From: Sphaerimonospora thailandensis
Lineage (GTDB): Bacteria; Actinomycetota; Actinomycetes; Streptosporangiales; Streptosporangiaceae
Length of the DNA stretch: 64,000 nucleotides
NCBI RefSeq assembly: GCF_016863115.1
Contig: NZ_BOOG01000019.1
Span: 62,001-126,000 of the forward strand
Direction of reading: 5' to 3'
This document shows, in pieces, positions 54,822 to 63,920 of this stretch. A model generated the notes under the pieces. That model was not told the DNA's origin. It saw only the letters and a list, made by a program, of their open reading frames with translations, and did not search any database. The position numbers and the translations under genes are program-made. How positions within the stretch are numbered: position 1 is the first letter of the stretch; each line of letters begins with the position of its first letter.

Positions 54822-55787
54822 ATGACTGAGAACGACGGCACCGCCCAAACCGCCCCGATCGCCCTCCCGGTCGTCCCTCCGAGCAGCCCTTCGCACGCCC
54901 CTTTGAACGCACAGGTGAACCCGATCGCGGGGGTACGTGCCGTGCTGCCCTCGCTCACCCCTGCTGCCCAGACCGTCGCACGCCTCATCCTCGACGACCC
55001 CGCCCTGGTGGCGAACAGCACCATCACCGAGATCAGCACGCTGTCGGGGATCAGCGAGGCGACGATCGTGCGCACCGCCCGGTCCCTCGGTTTCGCCGGC
55101 TACTCCCAGCTCAGGTTCGCCCTCGCGGCGGCCGTGGCGAGGCAGGCGCCCGAGCGGCTCGTTCCCGGCGATCTCGCCCCTGACGACCCGCTCACCGACG
55201 TGATCGCCAAGGTCGCGAGCGCCGAGTCCCAGGCGCTCGCCGACACCGCGGCCCAGCTCGACCCGGATCGCCTCGGCGCGGTGGTCGACGCGGTGGCCGG
55301 CGCACGCAGGGTGGACGTGTACGGCGTCGGCGCCTCCGGTCTCGTCGCCGCAGACATGGCGCAGAAGCTGCTGCGCATCGGTCTGCCGGCCCACTACTTC
55401 ACCGACGCGCATCTCGCCCTGACCAGCGCGGCGCTGGTGCGGGAGGGCGACGTCGCCGTCGGCGTGAGCTGCACCGGCGAGACCCCCGACGTGCTCGGCC
55501 CGATGCGGGTCGCGCGCAAGGGCGGCGCGGCGACCGTGGCGATCACCAACAACCCGCGCTCCTCGCTGGCCGAACTGGCCGACCACGTGCTGGTCTCGGC
55601 CGGGCGCGAGACGGCGTTCCGCCCGGGCGCGCTGGCCAGCAGGATCAGCCAGCTCCTCATCGTCGACTGCGTCTTCGTCGGCGTCGCGCAGCGCACGTTC
55701 GACGCCTCGGACACGGCACTGCGTGCGACCCGCGACGCGCTCGACGACTACCTCGACGGCGTCCGCCGCAGAACCAGGTCCAGCTGA
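54822..55787 (+). CDS. RpiR/MurR-family regulator with SIS domain
   Basis: 321 aa. A variable ~35-residue Pro/Ala-rich N-terminus is followed by an RpiR HTH (LTPAAQTVARLILDDPALVA, ISTLSGISEATIVRTARSLG) and a SIS sugar-phosphate domain (VDVYGVGASGLVAADMAQKL, GVSCTGETPDVLGPM). Such regulators respond to phosphosugars or amino sugars, often in muropeptide recycling. It lies 70 bp before an aldehyde dehydrogenase gene that it may control. Confidence 0.9.
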   Translation: MTENDGTAQTAPIALPVVPPSSPSHAPLNAQVNPIAGVRAVLPSLTPAAQTVARLILDDPALVANSTITEISTLSGISEATIVRTARSLGFAGYSQLRFALAAAVARQAPERLVPGDLAPDDPLTDVIAKVASAESQALADTAAQLDPDRLGAVVDAVAGARRVDVYGVGASGLVAADMAQKLLRIGLPAHYFTDAHLALTSAALVREGDVAVGVSCTGETPDVLGPMRVARKGGAATVAITNNPRSSLAELADHVLVSAGRETAFRPGALASRISQLLIVDCVFVGVAQRTFDASDTALRATRDALDDYLDGVRRRTRSS

Positions 55788-55856
55788 ACGATGGATTGAC
55801 GCCGGACGACGGGGGAACCCGTTCCTCGCTGGACTCGGATACCAGGGAGGGCCGCC

Positions 55857-57287
55857 GTGCGGGAGTGGGATCAATGGGTGCTGACCGAGGCAGGGTGGAC
55901 GGCGAGCGCGAGCCCGGAGCGGCTGACCGTCGACGACCCGGCGACGGGCGAGCCGGTCGGCGAGGCGCCGGCCGGGTGCGCCGAGGACGTCGAACGGGCC
56001 GTGGCGGCGGCTCGCCGCGCCCGGCAGGGCTGGGCCCGTACGGCTCCGGCCGACCGGGCCGCGCGCCTGCACCGCGCGGCCGACCGGATCGAGGCCCGCG
56101 CCGGCGAGCTGGCCGAACTCGTCACCCGGGAGATGGGCAAGCCGATCGGCGACTCGCGGGGCGGGGTGGCGGCCGGCATCGGGACGCTCAGACAGTACGC
56201 CGAGCTGGGCCCGCTGCACCGGGGCCGCAGCCTGCAGGGCGGCTGGGCGGCGACCGACCTCATGGTGCGCGAGCCCCGCGGCGTGATCGCGGTGATCACG
56301 CCGTGGAACGACCCGGTCGCCATCGCCTGCGGGCTCGTCGGCGCCGCCGTGGTCACCGGCAACTGCGTCGTGCACAAGCCGTCCGAGCGCACCCCGCACG
56401 CCGGGGCGCTGCTCGCCGAGTTGATCGCCGCCGAGCTGCCCCCGGGCGTGCTCACCGTGGTCAGCGGCGACCGCAGGGCGGGGGAGCCGCTGGCCGCCCA
56501 CCCCGCCGTCGATCTCGTGGCCCACGTCGGCTCGACCGCGACCGGCCGTTCGATCGCCGCCGCGGCGGCACGCACCGGCGCGGCCATGCTGCTGGAGAAC
56601 GGCGGCAAGGACCCGCTGATCGTGGACGCGGGAGCCGACGCGAAATGGGCCGCCGCGCAGGCCGCGACCGGCTGCTTCGCCAATGCCGGGCAGATCTGCA
56701 CCTCGGTGGAGCGGGTGTACGTTCACCGGGACGTCGCGGACTCCTTCCTCGCCGCGCTCGTGCAACGGGCCGAGGAGCTGCGGATGGGCCCCGGCCGCGA
56801 CGAGGAGACCACCCTCGGCCCGCTCGTCGACCGGGCGCAGCGTGAGATCGTGGACCGGCAGGTGCGCGCCGCCGTGGCGTCGGGGGCCCGGGTGTTGACG
56901 GGCGGCGGGGCGCCGGACGGGCCCGGCGCGTTCTACCCGGCGACCGTGCTCAGCGACTGCACCGACGACATGGAGATCATGTGGTCGGAGACCTTCGGCC
57001 CGGTCGCGGCCGTCCGCGTCGTGGACTCCTTCGACCAGGCGCTCGACCTCGCCTGCGCCTCGCCGTACGGCCTGGCCGCCACCGTGCTGACCCCGTCGAC
57101 GGCCAACGCGCAGCGGGCCTGGCGTGAGCTGCCGGTCGGCACCGTGAAGATCAACGCGGTCTTCGGCGGCGCCCCCGGCGGCTCGGCGCAGCCGCTGCGG
57201 GCGAGCGGCCACGGCTTCGGGTACGGCCCCGAGCTGCTCGACGAGATGACCCACGTCAAGGTCGTCCACTGGACGCCGCACCCGTGA
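55857..57287 (+). CDS. Aldehyde dehydrogenase
   Basis: 476-aa NAD(P)-dependent aldehyde dehydrogenase. The general base is Glu247 (LLENGGKDPLI) and the catalytic cysteine Cys281 (FANAGQICTSVERV). The conserved ITPWNDP and ETFGPVAAVRV segments are also present. The GTG at 55857 has GGGAGGG upstream. The substrate cannot be told from sequence. A methyltransferase gene follows after 32 bp. Confidence 0.93.
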   Translation: MREWDQWVLTEAGWTASASPERLTVDDPATGEPVGEAPAGCAEDVERAVAAARRARQGWARTAPADRAARLHRAADRIEARAGELAELVTREMGKPIGDSRGGVAAGIGTLRQYAELGPLHRGRSLQGGWAATDLMVREPRGVIAVITPWNDPVAIACGLVGAAVVTGNCVVHKPSERTPHAGALLAELIAAELPPGVLTVVSGDRRAGEPLAAHPAVDLVAHVGSTATGRSIAAAAARTGAAMLLENGGKDPLIVDAGADAKWAAAQAATGCFANAGQICTSVERVYVHRDVADSFLAALVQRAEELRMGPGRDEETTLGPLVDRAQREIVDRQVRAAVASGARVLTGGGAPDGPGAFYPATVLSDCTDDMEIMWSETFGPVAAVRVVDSFDQALDLACASPYGLAATVLTPSTANAQRAWRELPVGTVKINAVFGGAPGGSAQPLRASGHGFGYGPELLDEMTHVKVVHWTPHP

Positions 57288-57319
57288 CCGTCATGGCGTG
57301 ACCGTTATCGTGGACAACC

Positions 57320-57937
57320 GTGGAGAGCACTGACTGGGACAGCCGTTACGAGTCAAAGGACCTGCTGTGGTCCGAGGGGCCGAACCGGTGGGTCGAGGAG
57401 GTCGCCGCCGAGCTGCCGCCCGGCCGCGCGCTGGACCTCGCGGCGGGGGAGGGGCGCAACGCCCTGTGGCTGGTGGAACGGGGCTGGACGGCCACGGCCG
57501 TCGACTTCTCCCCGGTGGCGCTGCGGCGGGCGCGCACGCTGGCCGGCGACCGGCTCGGCGAGCGCGGCGACCGGCTCGAGCTCGTCGAGGCCGACCTGCG
57601 CGCGTACGTCCCGGAACCGGGCGGGTACGACCTGGTGATCTCCGCCTATCTCCAGGTGGGCGCCGAACCGCGGCGCCAGGTCATGCGCGCGGCGGCCGCC
57701 GCGTTGGCCGGGGGCGGCCTGCTGCTGGTCGTCGCGCACGACAGCGACAACCTGGCCCACGGCGTGGGCGGCCCGCAGGATCCGGCGGTCCTCTATACGG
57801 CCCGTGATGTGGCGGCCGACCTCGACGGCTGCGGGCTGGAGGTCGTACGGGCCGAGACCCGGGGCCGCGAGGTGGAGACCGGCGACGGGCGCCGTACGGC
57901 CCTCGACGCCTTCCTGCTCGCCCGCCGCCCCCGGTAG
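57320..57937 (+). CDS. Class I SAM-dependent methyltransferase, TehB-like
   Basis: 205 aa with motif I LDLAAGEGRNALWLVERGW, VDFSPVALRRAR, VEADLRAY and YDLVISAYLQV. The start WDSRYESKDLLWSEGPNRWV is typical of small actinobacterial TehB/thiopurine-type methyltransferases. The GTG at 57320 has no Shine-Dalgarno, so it may be coupled or leaderless. Its substrate is unknown. It is convergent with the enoyl-CoA hydratase, 7 bp between stops. Confidence 0.88.
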   Translation: MESTDWDSRYESKDLLWSEGPNRWVEEVAAELPPGRALDLAAGEGRNALWLVERGWTATAVDFSPVALRRARTLAGDRLGERGDRLELVEADLRAYVPEPGGYDLVISAYLQVGAEPRRQVMRAAAAALAGGGLLLVVAHDSDNLAHGVGGPQDPAVLYTARDVAADLDGCGLEVVRAETRGREVETGDGRRTALDAFLLARRPR

Positions 57938-57944
57938 GCCGGCG

Positions 57945-58706
57945 CTAGCGTTCAAGGAATCGGCGCAGTCCGTTCCGTACGCCCTCGGTGGGCACGGTGG
58001 CCGCGAAGCAGGCCGCCTCGACGGCCAGCCCCTCGTCGATCGGCAGGTTGATCCCCCGGGTGACCGACCGCAGGCAGGCCGCCACGGCCGTCGGCGCCTG
58101 CCGTACGATCCGGGCGGCCAGGTCCCGCGCGGCGTCGAGGAGCTCACCGGCCGGTACGACGGCGTTGACCAGGCCGATCTCGGCGGCCCGTGCGGCCGGG
58201 ATCGGGTCGCCGGTCAAAATCATCTCCAGAGCGCGCTTTCGGCCGATGTGGCGGGGCAGCCGCTGGGAGCCGCCGAACGGCGGCGGGAAACCGAGGGTGA
58301 TCTCGGGCTTGGCGAACGTCGCATGCTCGACGGCGATCGCCAGCGGCGCGGCCTCGGTGATCTCGCAACCGGCGCCGTAGGCGAGCCCGTTGACCGCGAC
58401 GATCACCGGCTTGGGGAACTCCTCGATCCGCCGGGTCAGCCCGTGACCACGCCGGACGATCTCCCGTAGGGCACGCTCGGCTCCGCCCGCGATGCTGCCG
58501 GCGAGAGAGGGGATGTCGGCGCCCGCGCTGAACGCCCTGCGCCCGGCGCCGGTCACGATGACCGCGCGGACCGAGTCGTCGGCGTCGACGTGATCGAGCG
58601 CGGCGAGCAGCGCGTCGATCGTCGGGTAGTCGAGCGCGTTGAGCTTGTGTTCCCGTTCGATGGTGATCGTCACGAGCTGCTCTTTTTGGTCAATGCGGAC
58701 GGTCAT
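57945..58706 (-). CDS. Enoyl-CoA hydratase/isomerase family protein
   Basis: 253-aa crotonase. The start VTITIEREHKLNALDYPTID, oxyanion-hole loops AFSAGADIPSLAG and VNGLAYGAGCEITEAAPLAI, and FAKPEITLGFPPPFGGSQRL with a glutamate are all in place. The C-terminal helix differs from that of the hydratase at 13060. It is divergent from the MocR gene; the 93-bp gap holds both promoters, so the MocR protein may control it. Confidence 0.92.
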   Translation of the reverse strand: MTVRIDQKEQLVTITIEREHKLNALDYPTIDALLAALDHVDADDSVRAVIVTGAGRRAFSAGADIPSLAGSIAGGAERALREIVRRGHGLTRRIEEFPKPVIVAVNGLAYGAGCEITEAAPLAIAVEHATFAKPEITLGFPPPFGGSQRLPRHIGRKRALEMILTGDPIPAARAAEIGLVNAVVPAGELLDAARDLAARIVRQAPTAVAACLRSVTRGINLPIDEGLAVEAACFAATVPTEGVRNGLRRFLER

Positions 58707-58760
58707 GCCCGGGGCTCCCTTCGCTGGGGCGTGGACGCACCGAGCCTAGAAGGCCTAATC

Positions 58761-58788
58761 TGTGACGATCCAATAATTGTCCTAGATA
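58761..58788 (+). promoter_or_regulatory. Candidate promoter of the second MocR gene
   Basis: TGTGAC (58761-58766) and TAGATA (58783-58788) lie 16 bp apart; transcription would start near 58795, five bases before the ATG at 58800. The AT-rich stretch between contains CAATAATTG. MocR binding sites normally lie in such divergent gaps. Confidence 0.4.
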
Positions 58789-58799
58789 CAGGGCTGGGC

Positions 58800-60134
58800 A
58801 TGCGGCCACCGTCCTACAAGCGCATCGTCGACGAGTTCGCCGCGGCGATCCGCGCCGGCACGCTCCCGGCGGGCGCCCGGCTGCCGGCGCACCGTGATCT
58901 CGCACGCGAGCGGCACATCGCGCTGGCCACGGCGAGTCGGGTCTACGCCGAGCTGGCCGCCATGGGTCTGGTCGTGGGCGAACCCGGACGCGGAACGTTC
59001 GTACGGCACCAGGCCGGCTATGACGGGCCGGAACCGTCGCGCGCCCTGCCGGTGCCGCGCGTGGCCGACCTGTCGTTCAACCAGCCACTGGCGAACGGCC
59101 AGGCCGACCAGCTGCGCCTGGCCCTGCGGGCCCTGTCCACCTCGGGGGAGATCGAGTCGCTGCTGCGCCAGCATCCGCCGGGCGGGCGGGGCGGCGACCG
59201 CGCGGTCGTGGCCACCTACCTGCTCGACCGGGGGATCGACACCGCGCCGGCGAACGTCCTGCTGACCGGCGGGACCCAGCAGGCGCTCGATGTGGTGCTG
59301 CGCGCGCTCACCCGGCCCGGCGACGTCCTGGCCGTCGACGCGCTCAGCTACCCCGGCATCAAGCTGCTCGCCTCCGCGCACGGTCTCGACCTCGCCCCGA
59401 TCCCGGTGACGGCGACGGGCCCGGACCACGACGCGCTCGACCGGCTGTGCCGTACGCGGCCGGTCCGCGCGATCTACGCGATGCCCACCGTGCACAACCC
59501 GCTCGGCTGGGTGCTCGACCGCGACCAGCGTGCTCGCTTGGTCGCCATGGCCCGTGCCGCCGACTCCATGATCGTCGAGGACGGCACATACGCCTTCCTG
59601 GAGGCCGCACCGCCTCCGCCGCTGCAGGCGCTGGCGCCCGAGCGCACCTGCTACGTCGCAGGCCTGTCCAAGAACGTGGCGACCGGACTGCGGTTCGGCT
59701 TCGCCGTCGTGCCCGACCGGTACGGCGAGGCCGTCACCAGGAGCCTGCGCGCTGCGAGCTGGGGCGTGGCGGGTCTCATCACCGCGCTCGCCATCGCCTG
59801 GATCGCCGACGGCACGGTCGCCACGTTGGAGAAGGCCCGCCGTGAGGACGCCGCCGTCCGGCAGGACATCGCCCGTGCCGCGCTCGCCGGCATGGACGTC
59901 ACAGCACACCCGACGTCGTACATCGTGTGGCTCGGCCTGGAGCCACACCAGCGTCCCGACCACGTCGCGACCGCGCTCGCGCGAGAAGGGATCCTCGTGT
60001 CGACCGGCGACGCGTTCGCCACCGGCGCCTACCGTCCCCCCGGGCTCCGGCTGGCGCTGGGCACGCCCCCACTGGGCCGGCTCGGGCCCGTACTGCACCG
60101 CCTGCGGCACGCGATCGAGGCGATCCCGCCATGA
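58800..60134 (+). CDS. MocR-family regulator / PLP-dependent aminotransferase-like protein
   Basis: 444 aa. GntR winged helix at ~1-75 (RLPAHRDLARERHIALATAS, RVYAELAAMGLVVGEPGRG) fused to an aminotransferase-like domain with VLLTGGTQQALDVVLRAL, MPTVHNPLGW and PLP lysine Lys291 in YVAGLSKNVATGLRFGF. It is not a close paralogue of the MocR at 27954. It is likely to control the divergent enoyl-CoA hydratase gene or itself. Its 3' end overlaps the tail of the convergent secreted-protein gene. Confidence 0.92.
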   Translation: MRPPSYKRIVDEFAAAIRAGTLPAGARLPAHRDLARERHIALATASRVYAELAAMGLVVGEPGRGTFVRHQAGYDGPEPSRALPVPRVADLSFNQPLANGQADQLRLALRALSTSGEIESLLRQHPPGGRGGDRAVVATYLLDRGIDTAPANVLLTGGTQQALDVVLRALTRPGDVLAVDALSYPGIKLLASAHGLDLAPIPVTATGPDHDALDRLCRTRPVRAIYAMPTVHNPLGWVLDRDQRARLVAMARAADSMIVEDGTYAFLEAAPPPPLQALAPERTCYVAGLSKNVATGLRFGFAVVPDRYGEAVTRSLRAASWGVAGLITALAIAWIADGTVATLEKARREDAAVRQDIARAALAGMDVTAHPTSYIVWLGLEPHQRPDHVATALAREGILVSTGDAFATGAYRPPGLRLALGTPPLGRLGPVLHRLRHAIEAIPP

Positions 60135-60646
60135 CATGCCGACGAGGACATGCCGACGAGGACATGCCGACGAGCCGCCTGCGTTCGGCCTGCCCCCGGC
60201 CGCCCGTCGTCGGCCGCTCGTGAGGGGCGGGCCTTGAGGGAGGCGACCCTCCACGTGGCGTCGGTGATGCGTGTCACGTAGTTGGGGTTCTCGAACTGCG
60301 CGAAGGCGGGGCGGCTCAGGTCCAGCTGGTCGGCCGCACAGCCGGAGCAGAGGTCCCTGATCGGTATTTTGATGGTCTTGCCGCGGTAGCTGATCTGCAC
60401 TCCCTGCTCGCAGAGCGGGTCGTCGGCGTGCTTGGGAGTGGTCCAGTATGTGGCCGGCACGGCGGCGAACAGTCCGGTTCTGGCGTCGATCTGTGTTCCG
60501 CAGGCGCCGTAGCCCGCCGCGACGTACCAGGTGAGGACGCTGTTTTCCGAGAATCCGTACGGGCTGGGGGCGGCCTTGGCGGTGTCGGGCAGCACGCAGG
60601 CCACGAGGCATGCCGTGATGGCGGCGGGCGCGAGGATGCGTTTCAA
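60029..60646 (-). CDS. Secreted DPBB-fold protein with aberrant C-terminal extension
   Basis: 205 aa with a signal peptide (LAPAAITACLVACVLPDTAK). The double-psi beta-barrel core is clear: VLTWYVAAGYGACGTQID, ISYRGKTIKIPIRDLCSGCA and LDLSRPAFAQF, as in expansin/RlpA-like proteins. The domain should end around WRVASLKA (residue ~137). The remaining ~65 residues are basic, low-complexity sequence that runs antisense into the MocR gene and crosses a 14-bp tandem repeat. The original stop was probably lost by a frameshift. AGGAAGG lies before the ATG. Confidence 0.75.
   Translation of the reverse strand: MKRILAPAAITACLVACVLPDTAKAAPSPYGFSENSVLTWYVAAGYGACGTQIDARTGLFAAVPATYWTTPKHADDPLCEQGVQISYRGKTIKIPIRDLCSGCAADQLDLSRPAFAQFENPNYVTRITDATWRVASLKARPSRAADDGRPGAGRTQAARRHVLVGMSSSACHGGIASIACRRRCSTGPSRPSGGVPSASRSPGGR
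60133..60174. repeat. 14-bp tandem repeat, three copies
   Basis: GACATGCCGACGAG at 60133-60146, 60147-60160 and 60161-60174. It begins within the MocR stop codon and lies inside the extended C-terminus of the minus-strand secreted protein. The unit is not a multiple of three, so gain or loss of one copy shifts that frame. Confidence 0.95.
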
Positions 60647-61115
60647 CGAGATCGCCTTCCTGTGGAGATTCTTTGCACGTACGGTGCCCGTTCAATCACT
60701 TTACGTTATCGATTCGTGACGTCATCGTCTTTCGTCTTCACTGGGTGGCGAGCGGCGGCGGTGGCCGGCAGGCATGTCCGGGTGGCGTGGAAGATCGCGC
60801 GGTGGGCGAGGGGCTCGGGAGTGTCGGAGCCCCTCCTGCTGGGGGAAGCCGAGTCGGAGATCGCCCCACGGGATGGGCGACTGTAACTCCAGGTAATTGA
60901 CCGTTCGCACAGCGACATGGTTTCGGTGTGGATAAGTTCCCATCCGGGTAGGAACTTTCCACCTCCGATGTTAAAAATACGCCGGCCGTTCCTCCGGTGC
61001 CCCGCAGCCATAATGTCGCGATATTCCGGGGTTGCCGCCGCGGATGGCAGATGTCTACCTTTGACATCGACTGTGACTCGGGGGCGGGCGCGAGGGGACG
61101 GGAACGGGGGATGGC
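60647..61115. other. Gene-poor region upstream of the WXG-like gene
   Basis: 469 bp with no gene I can support; short frames lack coding character. A perfect inverted repeat AAGTTCC-N10-GGAACTT lies at 60934-60957 and could be an operator. The AT-rich part near 60685-60725 (CGTTATCGATTCGTGACG) should hold the promoter of the minus-strand secreted protein. Confidence 0.45.
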
Positions 61116-61424
61116 GTGGCGGAAGAGATGGTGCCCAACCCTCGCCACGCGCAACTGGTGGAACTTCTCAAAGAAGTGCACAGCAGATCTCAAGAGGTTG
61201 GGAAGGCATACCAGCGTGTCTATGCCTCAATGCAGTCCGAAAAGGTCTGGACGGGACCAACCGCCAAAAAATGGACGAACGAGGTAGGTGACAACGACCA
61301 CCGCCTGGCCCAGCTCGTACGGCAGATCGTCCACGCGATCGAGGAGGAGCTGCACAGGCATCCCGCTTCGGTGACCCGCTCCCAGGCCGAGCTGATCCGG
61401 CGGCAGCTGGCTGGACGCCCCTGA
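61116..61424 (+). CDS. WXG100-like small protein
   Basis: 102 aa, wholly helical. Helix 1 (HAQLVELLKEVHSRSQEVGK) and helix 2 (DNDHRLAQLVRQIVHAIEEE) flank a W-x-G turn, VWTGPTAKKW, as in ESX/type VII-secreted WXG proteins. The GTG at 61116 follows GGGGGA. The larger DUF6571-like protein begins 31 bp downstream, so they are probably an interacting pair. No secretion machinery is in the window. Confidence 0.75.
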   Translation: MAEEMVPNPRHAQLVELLKEVHSRSQEVGKAYQRVYASMQSEKVWTGPTAKKWTNEVGDNDHRLAQLVRQIVHAIEEELHRHPASVTRSQAELIRRQLAGRP

Positions 61425-61455
61425 TCCGGCCAGGAGCCCGAGAAGAGGACCCGCG

Positions 61456-63435
61456 ATGGCATCTCCCACCGGCGATTTCTGCGGCATCGACCCCGCCGCG
61501 ATGCACGCCATGGCGGCCGACCTGCGCTGGGCGGCCGACCGGCTCACCGAGTTCACCGCCGAGTTCGAAGGGCGGCTGCGGGCGAACGGGATCGGCACCG
61601 CGCCGCTGGCGCAGATCGCCGCCATCGCCGACTGGGGCAGAGGCCAGGCCCCGATGCTCGCTGAGCGGGCCGAGCTGATCAAAGCGCTGAACGGTACCGA
61701 CGATCACACCTTCGCCCGCCTGCCCGACGCGCTGGACAGTCTCGCGGCCGGCCGGAACCTGGCCCTGATGTACGGCGGAGACGTGAACCTTGGGGGCGGG
61801 GGCATCCTGGCCAACAACGACATCAGCGCGGAGTCCAAGGGCGAGCTGGTCCACCAGCACATCAAGGAGCTCGCCGGGCTGGCCCAGGATCCCGCGGCCG
61901 CCGCGGCGTTCTTCGCCATGCTGCCCGCGTCGGTGCGCGACGCGCTGCCCAACCTCCTCATGAACACCGGCAGCCCGACAGCCAAGGAGGACCTGGCCGC
62001 CTTTAGCGCGGTGCTGGGCGCGGCGCTGCGGGCACCCGGCCGCATCCCGGCCTGGGAGAAGGTGAAGGCCGACCTGCTGAACAAACCCGCCAGTCCGGCC
62101 GGGGCGTGGGACCGGCTCGCGCTGCTGGCGGGGGCGAAAGCGCCCACGGCCTACCGCGTGGCCGCGGCCCGCGCACTCGCGCTGGACGAGTTCGCCAAGA
62201 ACCCCAAGCAGGACTGGCGCGGCGCGGGTCCGCACGAGACGAAGACGTACGGCTACTCCTCCGACGTGGTCGCCCTCGCCCTTGAGGTGCTGGCCGGGGA
62301 CGGCGCGGCCGCGCGGGCGGCGTTCGCGCAGCTGGGCGGCGAGGAGGTCAATCTCAACCAGGTCGACAAGATGAAGCTGTTCCTGGACTACGCCAAACGG
62401 GCGGGCACGGGCGACGACGTCGCCGACGCCTTCGGCCGCGTGATGGAGGCCGGCAGCGAGGCCACGACGGAGAAGCCGGGCAAGCACTCGCCGCAGGCCG
62501 CGGCGTTCACCATGGACGCGATGCTGGCGGCCGGCTCCTTCGGCAAGGACCTGCCCAGCCGGGCCAGGGAGTCGATGTCCGTGATCGCCAAGTCCTACAT
62601 CCACGAACTCGCCTCCGGCGCCCGGTTCGACAAGGTGATCTATCGGACATCGGGCATGGCGGTGCCCGATGAGTGGGTGCCGATCCCGGGCGTCACTCCC
62701 GGCTTCTACCTGAGCCCCGGCGACACCTACCGCTTCCTGCAGACCTTCACCGGAGAAGAACGCCTCACCGACGACTTCGACAAGACCGCCGCCCACTTCC
62801 GCTACGACACCCTGACCACCGCAGCCCGCCTCGACGCCCAAAAAGACGACGGCCACTTCCGTGATGCAACGAGAATGTTCGGCGACCTCGGCGGGCTGGA
62901 GTTCAAGGCGGCGTTGGAGGTGCGCGGCGCGAAGGACGCCACGGACAAGCTGATCCGGGACCTCACGAAGAACACCGTAGCCCTGGGCCTCGGCGAGATC
63001 CCCATAGCGAACACCGCTGTGAGCATGGGCTGGACGCTCGCGAACGCCTACGGCGGGAGCGCGCTCCTCGACATGGGGGCTGACAGCATCGAAACCCGTG
63101 TCCAGGCACTCACCGAGGCCCGGGCGAATTTCACCCTGCGTCAGAAGTACGACATGGCAGAACTGCTGCACAACGCCGGTTACCCGGCGAGCAAGCCACC
63201 GGCCGAACTGCTCAGCCCCAAAACCGGCAGCCTCCCTACCTTCGACGAACTGATGGCCGAGGCCAAGCAGGAGACGGCCCGCACCGGAAAGAGCTGGGAA
63301 GAGATCCTCCGGGCGAAGCTGACCCCCTACGAGCGATGGATGGACGGAAACAAGGCCTTCGACGACAAAGTCGAGGATGCCTCACGCTTCATAACCAACG
63401 ATCAGGCCAAGGAGCTCATCCGCGTTTGGGACTGA
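61456..63435 (+). CDS. Large DUF6571-like protein, WXG-associated
   Basis: 659 aa. The N-terminal ~90 residues (MHAMAADLRWAADRLTEFTA, LAQIAAIADWGRGQAPMLAE) form a helical WXG-like hairpin. The long middle (MLPASVRDALPNLLMN, FSAVLGAALRAPG) matches actinobacterial DUF6571-type proteins; family from memory. A late hydrophobic stretch around TVALGLGEIPIANTAVSMG may be membrane-interacting. No toxin domain is recognised at the C-terminus, which ends FITNDQAKELIRVWD. It is probably a type VII secretion substrate (inference). Confidence 0.7.
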   Translation: MASPTGDFCGIDPAAMHAMAADLRWAADRLTEFTAEFEGRLRANGIGTAPLAQIAAIADWGRGQAPMLAERAELIKALNGTDDHTFARLPDALDSLAAGRNLALMYGGDVNLGGGGILANNDISAESKGELVHQHIKELAGLAQDPAAAAAFFAMLPASVRDALPNLLMNTGSPTAKEDLAAFSAVLGAALRAPGRIPAWEKVKADLLNKPASPAGAWDRLALLAGAKAPTAYRVAAARALALDEFAKNPKQDWRGAGPHETKTYGYSSDVVALALEVLAGDGAAARAAFAQLGGEEVNLNQVDKMKLFLDYAKRAGTGDDVADAFGRVMEAGSEATTEKPGKHSPQAAAFTMDAMLAAGSFGKDLPSRARESMSVIAKSYIHELASGARFDKVIYRTSGMAVPDEWVPIPGVTPGFYLSPGDTYRFLQTFTGEERLTDDFDKTAAHFRYDTLTTAARLDAQKDDGHFRDATRMFGDLGGLEFKAALEVRGAKDATDKLIRDLTKNTVALGLGEIPIANTAVSMGWTLANAYGGSALLDMGADSIETRVQALTEARANFTLRQKYDMAELLHNAGYPASKPPAELLSPKTGSLPTFDELMAEAKQETARTGKSWEEILRAKLTPYERWMDGNKAFDDKVEDASRFITNDQAKELIRVWD

Positions 63436-63440
63436 GAGGT

Positions 63441-63920
63441 CTACGACCGAGGCAGACAGTCGGTCTTCGCGACCAGCCGCCAGGTGGGCGACTCCGGCAC
63501 CACGATCACCTTGACCGTGATGCCGGGAGTGTCCTTCCTCCCATCGATCAACCGGGCGTCCTTCCAGTCCATCTGGGTCAGGTCGTAGGTCATCTTGTAA
63601 TGGAGGACCTCAGATAACGTGATCTCCATCAACCGCTGCGCGTGATCAAGATGATTGTCTAAGCTCGGGCCCTTGCGTTCAAGGTCGGCCGTAGCGCGCA
63701 GCACCCGCTCGAACTTGCCCTTGTCGCAAGGCAGATCCTTGTCCGGGCGCTCCACGATCTTCAGCTTCTTGAGCGGGTTCTTGAAGACGTCATCGGTCTC
63801 CAGGCGTTGCATGTCTTTCTGCAGTTCCGCGGTGGCAGCCTGCAGGGTCGGGCCGGGTCCGCACCCGGAAATCATCCCGCCGACCGCCAGAACCGCCATC
63901 GCCATCCGCGCACCGCGCAC
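63441..63920 (-). CDS. Predicted lipoprotein
   Basis: 159 aa from the GTG at 63920, with GGAGG just upstream. The signal MAMAVLAVGGMISGCGPG has a lipobox-like ISGC, so the cysteine should be lipidated. The mature part is charged and helical (LQKDMQRLETDDVFKNPLKK, FERVLRATADLERKGPSL) and ends in KTDCLPRS. I do not recognise the family. It is convergent with the DUF6571-like gene, 5 bp between stops. Confidence 0.7.
   Translation of the reverse strand: MRGARMAMAVLAVGGMISGCGPGPTLQAATAELQKDMQRLETDDVFKNPLKKLKIVERPDKDLPCDKGKFERVLRATADLERKGPSLDNHLDHAQRLMEITLSEVLHYKMTYDLTQMDWKDARLIDGRKDTPGITVKVIVVPESPTWRLVAKTDCLPRS

Noticed and set aside
60673-60900. Short plus-strand frames before the WXG-like gene
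   Set aside because: Three overlapping frames of 60-150 codons exist, but none has a Shine-Dalgarno or recognisable protein features.
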